From the NCBI GenBank assembly GCA_905479545.1, contig CAJQNE010000415.1, positions 1 through 17,498 on the forward strand: DNA of 17,498 nt, written 5' to 3'. Source of the DNA: an uncultured Gammaproteobacteria bacterium (GTDB lineage Bacteria; Pseudomonadota; Gammaproteobacteria; CAJQNE01). Below are positions 7,767 to 15,303 of this stretch, in pieces. The notes beneath the pieces were generated by a model that saw nothing but the letters and a program-made list of their open reading frames with translations, had not been told where the DNA came from and ran no database searches. Each line of letters opens with the position of its first letter. Within the stretch, counting starts at the first letter, position 1. The translations under genes and the position numbers were made by a program.

Positions 7767-8313
7767 TATAACCGTCATTGCTGGCGTGTCGGGAGTCGGC
7801 AAGTCTTACTTAATTGAATCGCTGCGAAATGAGCTCGAAGATGTGGCTCATTTTTCAGCTGGCTCGTTAATAAAAAAGGGCCGTAAAAATACGGATAGAG
7901 ACCAGCTACGGTTGTTGGGTGAGAGGGCTGTTCTATTAAATCAGCGTATTTTGGTAGGCCAGTTCAACAAGGAATTAAGGCGTTGTCGATCCGCGCTTGT
8001 GCTATTCGATGCTCATATGATCATCGATATTGATACCTCGACGGTTGAAGTGCCATTCGAGATATTTCAGGAGGTGGGGCCTTCAAGAATCATTCACCTT
8101 AGAGCTGATCCGAAAACAATTCGTGATCGAAGGATTAGTGATAAAGCAAGGTCAAGGCCAGAAATTGGTGTTGAAAAAATCGCTTTCCAGCAGACTAGAT
8201 CTGAACATTTGGCTCGTCGGCACTGCCAGCAGCTAGAAATTCCATTTTATAGTTTTGACAGCGACGAGTGCCTCGCATTTTTCAATGAGATGTCGTCAAA
8301 GTCGCCTGAATAG
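7750..8313 (+). CDS. P-loop nucleotide kinase, archaeal adenylate-kinase-like
   Basis: This 187-residue protein begins with a P-loop, GVSGVGKS at 12-19 (Walker A). HFSAGSLIKKG (34-44), LFDAHMIID (85-93), a conserved-looking PSRIIHLRADPKTIRDRR (111-128) and a basic helix (DKARSRPEIGVEKIAFQQTR) follow. This order matches archaeal-type adenylate kinases (AdkA) and related nucleotide kinases of the AAA_33 kind more than the bacterial Adk, which has a different LID. The ATG at 7750 overlaps the previous gene by 17 bases, so it is part of the same operon. It probably phosphorylates a nucleotide or a small molecule, possibly supplying or consuming a signal for the PIN-GNAT protein. Zeta-like toxin kinases are an alternative, but their signature residues were not recognised. 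Confidence 0.75.
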   Translation: MSKPSDITVIAGVSGVGKSYLIESLRNELEDVAHFSAGSLIKKGRKNTDRDQLRLLGERAVLLNQRILVGQFNKELRRCRSALVLFDAHMIIDIDTSTVEVPFEIFQEVGPSRIIHLRADPKTIRDRRISDKARSRPEIGVEKIAFQQTRSEHLARRHCQQLEIPFYSFDSDECLAFFNEMSSKSPE

Positions 8314-8356
8314 TCATGTTTTTCTCAATATTTACTTTTCCTGCATATAGTTTTGA

Positions 8357-8629
8357 CTAGCGTTTTAAAGACTCTAACGTCAGCCCAGCGGGTACGTCGC
8401 CCCTGGCCACGCGTTCGAGGACCTCGACGTCCAACGTGGCAAGCCGGATTAATTGCCCCACGTAAGATTGAGTTATCCCCTCGCGTTTGGCTATTGCAGT
8501 AAGTGAAACCTCCTCACCTTTCAGCAACTCGTCATTCCATCGAAGCCCTCGTAACACTGCTTTCTGAAGCGAACGCACAGATGTTGACGCTGGTGGGCTT
8601 GATTCGACTAAGACTGCGCTGGGTTGGGA
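8357..8629 (-). pseudogene. C-terminal tail of a serine-type recombinase (remnant)
   Basis: On the - strand the frame ending in TAG (8357-8359) is open up to a TAA at 8630-8632. It encodes a Ser/Pro-rich linker and then a helix-turn-helix-like segment: RGLRWNDELLKGEEVSL, AIAKREGITQSYVGQLIRLA, and a tail DVEVLERVARGDVPAGLTLE. This is the pattern seen at the very C-terminal end of large serine recombinases, after the zinc ribbon. The catalytic resolvase domain and the zinc ribbon are missing, so it is a scar. It could be read from the GTG at 8576-8578 as a 73-residue DNA-binding protein, but nothing supports an independent function. Confidence 0.6.
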
Positions 8630-8633
8630 TTAG

Positions 8634-8663
8634 AAAAGCTCTGCTATCGGCAGGGCTTTTTTT
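8634..8663 (+). terminator. Intrinsic terminator
   Basis: An 11-bp stem, AAAAGCTCTGC (8634-8644) with GCAGGGCTTTT (8650-8660) and one G-T wobble, encloses a 5-base loop; a run of seven T begins at 8657. On the + strand it would stop transcription coming from the 5791-8313 operon through the recombinase remnant. It also separates that operon from the convergent TIR gene. Confidence 0.75.
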
Positions 8664-8740
8664 GTCTCCGGGTTTCAGGTGTTTTTCTGGGGTCCGTCGG
8701 CTGAGTTTTTGCTCAACCGTATGCCCCGGTGTTCTTGGCT

Positions 8741-11700
8741 CTAATGCGGGTCGGTCGCATACAAGGTACTGATTCGGCTATTCGCTTTCTTCAGCATTTG
8801 CTGCCCGCGTTCCGGCAGCTTCCATGCACTTAAGATAACCATGCCGCCGCCATCTTCATCGGCCATCAATACGGCAGTTTCGTCGTCATTAAAATGCAGA
8901 GGAATGCCGCCGAAGCCAAATTGGCTTTCGTTTAGCTGACGCATCGGTAAAGCTGTTTCAAGGTCTGCCATTAAATATTGGGTCACAATATTTTGTTGGC
9001 CAAATAGTGGTCCGGTTGAATAAAGCTGGCGGCAAATCTCGGCGCTGGCATAGGCGCGGCAAATATCAATTTCGCGGCGCTGCTCTATCGAATACAGCGA
9101 TGGCGCTGCGCCTAAATGGTAGAGACCGGCACCGCCGTTAACCCACTGTATATTCAGGTCGGTTTCACAGGGTTCGTCGGCGACACATAATGATTTCAGC
9201 CGTTGGCCGCTATTGTCATACAGAGCCATTTCGAACTGATTGAAGAACAGCCAGCTGTTGCCATCCGGGCTGAGTTGTATGCCTGCCGGGGCATAGGTAT
9301 CTAACCAATCAATGCCAAACTGTTCGAGGCGCTGTGACTCGCTTAGCAGCATGGCTTGAGGTAAGCGCGAATCAACCAATACGGATTTGCTGTCAATGCC
9401 GACGATGCGTCGGTGTTTATCCAGCTGAATTTGCCAGTCGGGTGAGAATCCGGCTTTCGCAACCAGCGTTTGACTAGGCTCAAATGGCGTAGCCAATGTC
9501 CATTCGCTGCTGAAATCAGTGGGTTCAAGATTAAAGCTAGCCCAGTACTGCTCGGCTCCTTTGCGTAATGAGTCCGGTGGAAAACCAAGCTTAGCGAAGG
9601 TCTGCAATTGTTCATCGCGATCACGGAGAAACTCTGCCTCTTGGTCCTTGTCGATTAACTTAATATCGTTTTCCACGCTCTCATTGTCCAAGCTCGCGTC
9701 AGCGGTGGCATCGAAGCGAAAGAAATCCCAAATACGAACACCTGACAAGTCATCGAGCGCCATTAAATATCGGCCCCCGGCTAATAATTGATAATTTTCG
9801 CCGGAGCCTGCTTTTACGGTAAGCCTTTTCTCCACATAGCCATCACCGCCTTGCCACTGTTGAGGCGCCCAGAAGGTAGCGACACTGTTCTCCACGCTAA
9901 AGTAGTCCCCGCCGTTTACCCAGTTAACGTGGCCGGTTGTTTCAAGGAACTGCATTCCACCCACTTCAGGGAAGAAAAGTGCAAGGTGCCCGGAACATTG
10001 GAATAACATCATTGAACTAAGGTCGTTACCCATCGTTGGGCGAGTATTCGTGCCGAAGCTTGGTTCGTCGCTTTGGCCGCAGTGCTTCACTGGCATCGTT
10101 AGTGCCGTGCGCTGATCGGAATCTATGAATATTTCGGTCGCCGTATCAGTCTCAAAGCTACTGACTAACCCACCCCAGCGCGTTAGCCCGACGTAATTGC
10201 CATTCTGGAACTCTGGCGGTCTATCTGTTTGAAAATACCATTGACCCACTTGTTTGCCGGTTGCGCTTTGCCGGGAAATGAGCACGAATTTTTCCTGCTC
10301 TGCTTCATTAAAATGGACTTCAATGGGGCCTTTGTATAAGCCGACTTCCTCGCGTTGCAGGCCCGCATTAATACTCGCTAGTTGTTTACCGTCCGCCATA
10401 TTCCACAGCAGTAACTTACCGCTGTGACTATCTTCACTAATGGCACGCTGCGAATCTGAGTCAAATAACTGAAGGCTGCCGGTTATTTCGAAGTTTGTAG
10501 TGAAGTTATTGAGGCTAATCGAACTGACGGTCTCTATGGCTGGACGGGATTTTGAGATGGAGCGGCGAAAGCGCGATTGTGGTCTGTTTACGACGAATAG
10601 CGTGTCCGAATCTGCCTCTATTCGGAGTAACTCGCCGGGTACACGTTGGGTGATTTCTCCGGAAAAACCATATTGAATCACTTCGTGTGGCGTGCATTTT
10701 ATGCCCCAACGGCTGGATTCCACTTTTTCACAGACCGGTGCTATTTCGGCAATTACAGAGTCGTTGTCTGTCGATATACTCATTACCTGCCCGGCGTATT
10801 CGGCGGCGCGGGTTTTACTTTGCAGGTTAATTAATTCGCTGACAGCGGTTTTATTCTTCTTTGTTACTACAACAAAATCCGACTGACGGGCAAAGCCTGA
10901 TTTATCACCCGGCGCCGACAATATCAGCTGCCCGTCGTTCAGCGACCAAACGTAAGCATTGCCAGCGGTGCTGGCAGTGACGAACTGCTCGTCAGCTGAA
11001 ATATCAGCCTTAGTCCAGTGCTCACCGGTTGATGGGCGTTGCCGCAATTTTATCCGGCTGAAATTTTCGGTATTAATTAGCATTGGCGCTGCGGGCCCGG
11101 TTAATAGAAGCCGGCTTCCCTCTCGCAATAATGTCGCGGAGTAGGGTTGCTTACGTAATGCGTCGTGGTCATCCCAAGCCGGGTCGGAAACATCACGAAA
11201 TACCAGCTTGTCGCGATAGACCGCAGCGATCATGGCTATTTCTGCCTCCTTTGCAAAAGCACGGTCGGGGTTGTCCAGGGTGTTGGGTAACGCCGCAACG
11301 GCCAGTTTAAGAGCCTGTTCATAGTCGGCTCGTTTCAAAGCCTGAGTGGACTGGCCCGCTAACAAGCTCGATTCAGCGACTTGTGCTTCGTGGGTTCGTT
11401 GCTTGGCCTGTCGCGTCTGTTTAACCGCTATGCCGCCAGCCAGTAGGGCGGTAATGGCAAGCATCGAAACCGCGAATAACCACCGCCGCAGCTTTCGGGC
11501 TCGCTGTTCAGCCAGTTTCAGTTGATGGGCGCGATCCCGGCGGGTTAGCTGCCCGAGCGGCACCGCTAGTACGCCGGCGATAATTTTCAGCAGCATCAAT
11601 TGCTGCTGTTCAAGATAGCTTGCGACTCGTTTCTCGATCGCTTTGCCGGTCAGCTGACCATCGTCAATTAACCATTGGCGATAGGCCTCCGGGCTAGTCC

Positions 11701-12265
11701 AGCCCTGCTGTAAATGGCCGCCGTGGTTAACCCTGAAATCCGCTGCAATCGGTTCGGCGCGAGCCGTCGTTCTTACCCCGTAGGTATAAACAAATTGCAG
11801 CGGTTCAGGAAAGCATTCATGTTCGGCGGTAATGCGGTCATCCCACTTGGCGCTGTCCCAGCCAGCATTGGGTTCACCGTCAATAATCACCGCCAAAATC
11901 CGGTCGGAACCACCCAATTGTTTAAAGCGCTCTATTTCGTTGGCGACATAGGTTGATGCAACAGCAGCGGGCGAGCATATAACCAGCAACAGTTCCGACT
12001 GCTCGAGGGCAAGAACAATCGAGTCGCCTAAATTCGCGTGTGCCGGCAGTTCATCCTCGTCGCGGAAAACCGGGAAAATTCGCGAGGGTATGGTTTCGCC
12101 ACGGCTATTTTTTGTGCCGACTAAATCGGCGGGCACTTCGTAGGTTTCCAGCGCTTGATGCAGCCAGGTCGCCCACTGCCTGCCGGGGGCGTGGTTATCG
12201 GCGTGGCGATAGGAAATGAACGCGTGATAACGTTGTTGCGGATTACTTTGAGCGCTAGCGGACAT
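8741..12265 (-). CDS. Membrane-anchored TIR domain protein with beta-propeller-like C-terminal region
   Basis: This 1174-residue protein begins with a TIR domain (about 12-132): YHAFISYRHAD at 13-23, PVFRDEDELP at 65-74, and S104-x-Y-V-x-x-E110, which aligns with the SxWCxxE motif whose Glu is catalytic in NAD-cleaving TIRs. A linker of a kind common in bacterial TIR proteins follows (YRQWLIDD, LTRRDRAHQLKLAEQRARK), then one transmembrane helix (262-282) and an alpha-helical stretch with ALKLAVAALP (318-327). From about 360 to 1150 come many short strand repeats with WD40-like ends (NAYVWSLNDG at 436-445, KLLLWNMADG at 617-626, GVRIWDFF at 842-849). All eight cysteines after the membrane helix fall in four pairs. 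A TIR inside and a sensor outside the inner membrane is a plausible topology. The ATG at 12263-12265 lacks a strong ribosome site. It is convergent with the ASCH-PIN operon. Confidence 0.8.
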   Translation of the reverse strand: MSASAQSNPQQRYHAFISYRHADNHAPGRQWATWLHQALETYEVPADLVGTKNSRGETIPSRIFPVFRDEDELPAHANLGDSIVLALEQSELLLVICSPAAVASTYVANEIERFKQLGGSDRILAVIIDGEPNAGWDSAKWDDRITAEHECFPEPLQFVYTYGVRTTARAEPIAADFRVNHGGHLQQGWTSPEAYRQWLIDDGQLTGKAIEKRVASYLEQQQLMLLKIIAGVLAVPLGQLTRRDRAHQLKLAEQRARKLRRWLFAVSMLAITALLAGGIAVKQTRQAKQRTHEAQVAESSLLAGQSTQALKRADYEQALKLAVAALPNTLDNPDRAFAKEAEIAMIAAVYRDKLVFRDVSDPAWDDHDALRKQPYSATLLREGSRLLLTGPAAPMLINTENFSRIKLRQRPSTGEHWTKADISADEQFVTASTAGNAYVWSLNDGQLILSAPGDKSGFARQSDFVVVTKKNKTAVSELINLQSKTRAAEYAGQVMSISTDNDSVIAEIAPVCEKVESSRWGIKCTPHEVIQYGFSGEITQRVPGELLRIEADSDTLFVVNRPQSRFRRSISKSRPAIETVSSISLNNFTTNFEITGSLQLFDSDSQRAISEDSHSGKLLLWNMADGKQLASINAGLQREEVGLYKGPIEVHFNEAEQEKFVLISRQSATGKQVGQWYFQTDRPPEFQNGNYVGLTRWGGLVSSFETDTATEIFIDSDQRTALTMPVKHCGQSDEPSFGTNTRPTMGNDLSSMMLFQCSGHLALFFPEVGGMQFLETTGHVNWVNGGDYFSVENSVATFWAPQQWQGGDGYVEKRLTVKAGSGENYQLLAGGRYLMALDDLSGVRIWDFFRFDATADASLDNESVENDIKLIDKDQEAEFLRDRDEQLQTFAKLGFPPDSLRKGAEQYWASFNLEPTDFSSEWTLATPFEPSQTLVAKAGFSPDWQIQLDKHRRIVGIDSKSVLVDSRLPQAMLLSESQRLEQFGIDWLDTYAPAGIQLSPDGNSWLFFNQFEMALYDNSGQRLKSLCVADEPCETDLNIQWVNGGAGLYHLGAAPSLYSIEQRREIDICRAYASAEICRQLYSTGPLFGQQNIVTQYLMADLETALPMRQLNESQFGFGGIPLHFNDDETAVLMADEDGGGMVILSAWKLPERGQQMLKKANSRISTLYATDPH

Positions 12266-12294
12266 GGGTTGCTGCCGGGGTCTTGGTCAGTAGC

Positions 12295-12303
12295 ATAATA
12301 GCA
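12295..12303 (-). promoter_or_regulatory. Candidate extended -10 promoter of the TIR gene
   Basis: The - strand reads TGCTATTAT here, an extended -10 element (TGnTATnAT). It lies about 30 bases before the TIR start codon, and no good -35 is visible. It is the only promoter-like sequence seen in the 150-base divergent region between the TIR gene and the first lipoprotein gene. Confidence 0.35.
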
Positions 12304-12415
12304 GGCCACAGAAGCCGGATGTCTGCCGCGCATCGTTTTTGGTGTCAAAAGTTTTGAGCAATCTGGTACGCTCAGGCAGGGCGACTGGGGCGTTTATAGG
12401 AGTAAGCAAGAGCGC

Positions 12416-12610
12416 ATGAAAAAACGCATACTATTGGTAATTGTTTTCGGTTGCTTGTTGGCTGGCTGTGATATTCATAAGCGACCCGGCGGGCAGCGTG
12501 ACTCCTATGGTTGCTTAGGCTCCGGTGGTTATAGCTGGTGTCCCACTACTCAGCGCTGTGAGCGTTCTTGTGATGACCCCGACCAAACTGATACATCAAC
12601 AAGCCAGTAG
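12416..12610 (+). CDS. Small cysteine-rich lipoprotein
   Basis: This 64-residue protein has a basic N-terminus (MKKR), a hydrophobic core and a classic lipobox (LAGC, Cys at residue 18), so it should be lipidated and exported. The mature part carries a CLGSGGYSWCPTTQRCERSC block; similar C-x-GYxWC-x-x-x-x-KC-x-R motifs occur at the ends of several bacterial periplasmic proteins, but the function is unknown to me. AGGAG at about 12399-12403 lies somewhat far upstream of the ATG. It is 47 bases ahead of a second lipoprotein that shares the hexapeptide GQRDSY. Confidence 0.7.
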   Translation: MKKRILLVIVFGCLLAGCDIHKRPGGQRDSYGCLGSGGYSWCPTTQRCERSCDDPDQTDTSTSQ

Positions 12611-12657
12611 TGCGGTCGGAATATGGTGGGCTGGTAGTTGGCTTGAGGAAAATGGAT

Positions 12658-13092
12658 ATGAAGGCATTTCAGCTGTGCAGCGCGATAGTTTTCGTCGCGG
12701 TAATAAGCGGCTGCGCTGGTCAGCGTGATAGTTACCGGGCGCTGCTGAGCGGCGAGCCTCCAGCAATTAATCTGGCGGTAGGCGACAAGAAAGAAGTGTT
12801 AGTGGTGTCTAATGGTTTTCCGGGCTGGTGGGGGTACTATCCGGCGTTAAAGTCACTCGATACTTCGGTCGCGTCGGTCGGTTGCAGCAGCGCCCGCAGC
12901 GCAGTGCCGTTCCGCAAACCCGGGATGACTCTGGGTGGCGAACGCTGTTATTTAACCGCCCACAGTACCGGTGAAACCTGGCTGAAGCGGGTCAACAAAT
13001 TCGCTGTTGACGGTGCTGAACCGGAGCTACCTGGCTCTGACGATCGGTGGATTCGTTTAAGAGTTGAGCCCGGGCCGTTCCAGTTTCGCTAA
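12658..13092 (+). CDS. Lipoprotein of unknown function
   Basis: This 144-residue protein has a signal peptide MKAFQLCSAIVFVAVISGC with a lipobox ending at Cys19. The mature domain is beta-rich (INLAVGDKKEVLVVSNGF, then a Trp/Tyr-rich WWGYYPALKSLD), with two further cysteines that could form a disulfide; it may be a small Ig-like domain. I chose ATG 12658 because GAGGA (12645-12649) is eight bases upstream; ATG 12652 is too close to that site, and a GTG at 12610 would put residues before the signal peptide. Right after the lipid cysteine it has GQRDSY, the same six residues as in the neighbouring lipoprotein. Confidence 0.65.
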   Translation: MKAFQLCSAIVFVAVISGCAGQRDSYRALLSGEPPAINLAVGDKKEVLVVSNGFPGWWGYYPALKSLDTSVASVGCSSARSAVPFRKPGMTLGGERCYLTAHSTGETWLKRVNKFAVDGAEPELPGSDDRWIRLRVEPGPFQFR

Positions 13093-13144
13093 CGGGCTAC
13101 ATCGGTAAAACTGGCAACGCCAGAATTCTTGTGTCTGTAGCCGG
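13093..13144. repeat. Nested inverted repeat after the lipoprotein gene
   Basis: The outer arms are GGCTACA (13095-13101) and TGTAGCC (13136-13142). Inside lies a perfect hairpin, CTGGC-aac-GCCAG (13111-13123). It starts two bases after the stop codon. No T-run follows, so it is not a standard terminator; a structured mRNA 3' end or a recombination-site remnant are possible readings. Confidence 0.5.
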
Positions 13145-13372
13145 AACGGTTGCGACATCATTGACTGCATACAGTAACGAAAGCGCAGCGCGCGGGAGCT
13201 GCCTCTCAGACTGCCGGGCAGAAAAAACGAGTGTCGGAAAGCGTTTCAGCCTGTAGCTTTGCTGCATTATTCCCATAGTGGTCCAAATAGAACGAATTGC
13301 CGGTTCGGCCATTCGTCTTGTCTCGCGTGTTTGCTAACGTGGTGCCTGAATTTCCGACCGAGTCGCCTAACC

Positions 13373-13951
13373 ATGCCGTTTATATCGGACACCTCCGGCA
13401 TCACTATCGACGAGCCGGGTGCTGCCGCTCGCTTAGCCGAGCTTTGTCAGCCTTTTAAACCTTTATCTGTTCTGCTGGTTACGGACAAAAGCGTTCGGGA
13501 CCAAGGCTTGCTAGATGAAGCAAAGCTAAGCCTCAAAGCAGCTAAACTTACAGTCACCATTTTTGACCGGGTTGACGGCGAGTTGCAAGAGAGCGTTGTG
13601 CTCTCCGCTTTTAATTTAGCGCATCAGGCTAACGCCAATGTCATCGTTGGTTTTGGCGACAGCAACTCTATGGACGTTGCCAAGCTGGTAGCGCTGTTAG
13701 CTAGTCCCCGCTGTGAACAGAAGCTTACTGACCTGTATGGGGTGAATAAAGCGGGCGGTCATCGGTTGCCGTTGATTCAAATTCCGACAACCACCGGCGA
13801 TGATTCCGAAATAACCGCGACCGCTGTTGTGACCACCAGCGATAAGACCAAATCGACGGTGGTTTCGCCACTGCTACTGCCAGACGTGACCGTTATTGAT
13901 TCCTCACTAACGACTGGCGAGGCGCTGCAGATAGAGGCGGTTGGCGGATAG
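13373..13951 (+). pseudogene. Truncated iron-containing alcohol dehydrogenase
   Basis: The 192 codons from ATG 13373 cover only the N-terminal, nucleotide-binding half of a type III (iron) alcohol dehydrogenase, normally about 380 residues. Visible motifs are GFGDSNSMDVAK (93-104, where the family has GGGSxxDxAK), IPTTTGDDSEIT (137-148, usually PTTAGTGSE) and LPDVTVIDSSLTTG (169-182). After this the sequence departs from the family, and TAG at 13949-13951 ends it before the metal-binding histidines. The frame is open upstream to 13259, but those residues look like leader sequence. The lost glycines and the missing iron site suggest a dead gene. No remaining half is seen downstream in any frame I checked by eye. 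Confidence 0.6.
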
Positions 13952-14065
13952 TACCGGAGCGGCTATGGGCGTTGGAGTTTTCCCCGCAGCCTATTAGCGT
14001 CGGTGACCAGGGCTGCTATGCTGGTTTGATTGTTTATAACTTTCAATCGCAGAGGCTTGTTAACT

Positions 14066-14515
14066 ATGTCGTTTAACACCATCATTTCCGGCCGCGTACG
14101 TGCCGTTCTAACGGCATTATTGTCGCTTGGCCTGTGCTCAGCATGCATTAGTACACCGCCGGATGATAGCGCTCAGCTGGTTAGCAATTGGTTGTTGAAA
14201 GCTTGGGTTATCAACGGTGAGCCAAGAGCGCTGGATGCCGGTATCGGCAACCCGACCTTAGTTATTCAGGCCGATGGTGGTATCAGCGGCTATGCCAGTG
14301 TTAACCGCTACAACACAGAAGCTGAGTTTCAACCAGATGGTACTGTGGTGATTTCGCCCCGGGTTCTCACTACCCGCCGGGCGGGGCCGCCCGCTGCCAT
14401 GGAGCAGGAGCGACTGTTTTTGTCGTTACTACCAAACGTAACCCGCTACCGGATTATCGATGGTGAGCTGCGGCTGGAAAATAACGAAAGCTGGGTGCAG
14501 TTTTCCGCTGAGTAA
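14066..14515 (+). CDS. META domain (HslJ-like) envelope protein
   Basis: This 149-residue exported protein has an N-terminal signal sequence (basic GRVRAVL, then a Leu/Ala core) ending in CSAC, an imperfect lipobox. A META domain (PF03724, as in HslJ) follows: WLLKAWVINGEPRAL, PTLVIQADGGISGYASVNRY, a threonine-rich strand, MEQERLFLSLLPNVTRYRII and a closing strand. In the family the ISGxxGCNxY turn is usual; here it is SVNRY, so the typical cysteine is missing. ATG 14066 has AGAGG (14051-14055) upstream and starts the signal peptide; an upstream start at 14030 adds residues without a clear ribosome site. HslJ-type proteins are linked to stress and antibiotic resistance. The stop overlaps the methyltransferase start (TAATG). 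Confidence 0.7.
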   Translation: MSFNTIISGRVRAVLTALLSLGLCSACISTPPDDSAQLVSNWLLKAWVINGEPRALDAGIGNPTLVIQADGGISGYASVNRYNTEAEFQPDGTVVISPRVLTTRRAGPPAAMEQERLFLSLLPNVTRYRIIDGELRLENNESWVQFSAE

Positions 14516-15264
14516 TGGCTGGCGTGTTTCGGTTAAATAGCGCGCTGCCGCGGCAGAAACGAGCAGTTGCTCCTCAGCCCGCTTTGTTATCACCGCAGCA
14601 AGCCCGGAAAACCTATCGTCACCTAGGTTTAGCACTATCGCTGGTCAGCTGCTACGAAGCGGTGGCGACCCGAAAAATGATCGCAGTTGCAGGTTTTGAT
14701 GAGGCGGAATCGGTCTATGAGTTTGGCTGTGGTACCGGGCACTTTGCGCGGCTGTTACTGAGCAATCACTTACCGCTGACAGCGCGTTACAAGGCAGTCG
14801 ACATAACCCCCAAAATGGTTGAGCTAACCCGGCAGCGACTGAGCGGTTTTGTTGGGACCGGGCGTCACGGCAATGGTCGCCGCGTCGAAGTGGAGCAAAG
14901 CGATGGCGGCCCGCCTGAGGGTGAGTTGCCTGCGAGCTATGATCGTTTTGTCAGTAACTTTGTACTCGATATTCTGCCGGAACCTGCCATCGCTGTAGTT
15001 TTGGCAGCGGCGCATAAGATGTTGTTGACCAACGGCTTGCTGTGCTTGACAACGCTTTGTGCCGGTAACCGCCGCACCAGCCAGCTTGCAATGCACTGCT
15101 GGCAGACTATCTATAGCATCCGCCCGGAGCTGTTGGGCGGCTGTCGGCCGCTGGAGTTGGCGACTTTATTGCCCGCTAGCCAGTGGCAAATCGTTCACCA
15201 GGAAACAGTACAACCGTTCGCTATACCGCTCGGGATTGTAGTGGCGCGAAAAATTGACCCTTGA
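14515..15264 (+). CDS. Class I SAM-dependent methyltransferase
   Basis: This 249-residue protein has a Rossmann-type methyltransferase core. Motif I is VYEFGCGTGHFA (67-78), the acidic end of strand 2 is AVDITPKMVELTR (94-106), and a post-II segment FVSNFVLDILPEP is near 145-157. The N-terminal 30 residues are basic and look flexible. The substrate cannot be told from the sequence; ubiquinone-biosynthesis-like and lipid or small-molecule methyltransferases share this fold. Its ATG shares a base with the stop of the META-domain gene (TAATG), and no independent ribosome site is clear, so translation is probably coupled to an exported protein gene, which is an odd pair. Confidence 0.75.
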   Translation: MAGVFRLNSALPRQKRAVAPQPALLSPQQARKTYRHLGLALSLVSCYEAVATRKMIAVAGFDEAESVYEFGCGTGHFARLLLSNHLPLTARYKAVDITPKMVELTRQRLSGFVGTGRHGNGRRVEVEQSDGGPPEGELPASYDRFVSNFVLDILPEPAIAVVLAAAHKMLLTNGLLCLTTLCAGNRRTSQLAMHCWQTIYSIRPELLGGCRPLELATLLPASQWQIVHQETVQPFAIPLGIVVARKIDP

Positions 15265-15303
15265 AAAGTCATCAGCTAGATCACTGTCAGGAGCTCTCAT
15301 TTT

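Noticed and set aside
8579..8663. A tRNA gene before the terminator
   Set aside because: No acceptor stem or T-loop consensus could be built; the hairpin alone is explained as an intrinsic terminator.
13087..13155. The nested inverted repeat as an integron attC site
   Set aside because: The flanking bases do not match the RYYYAAC and GTTRRRY core consensus.
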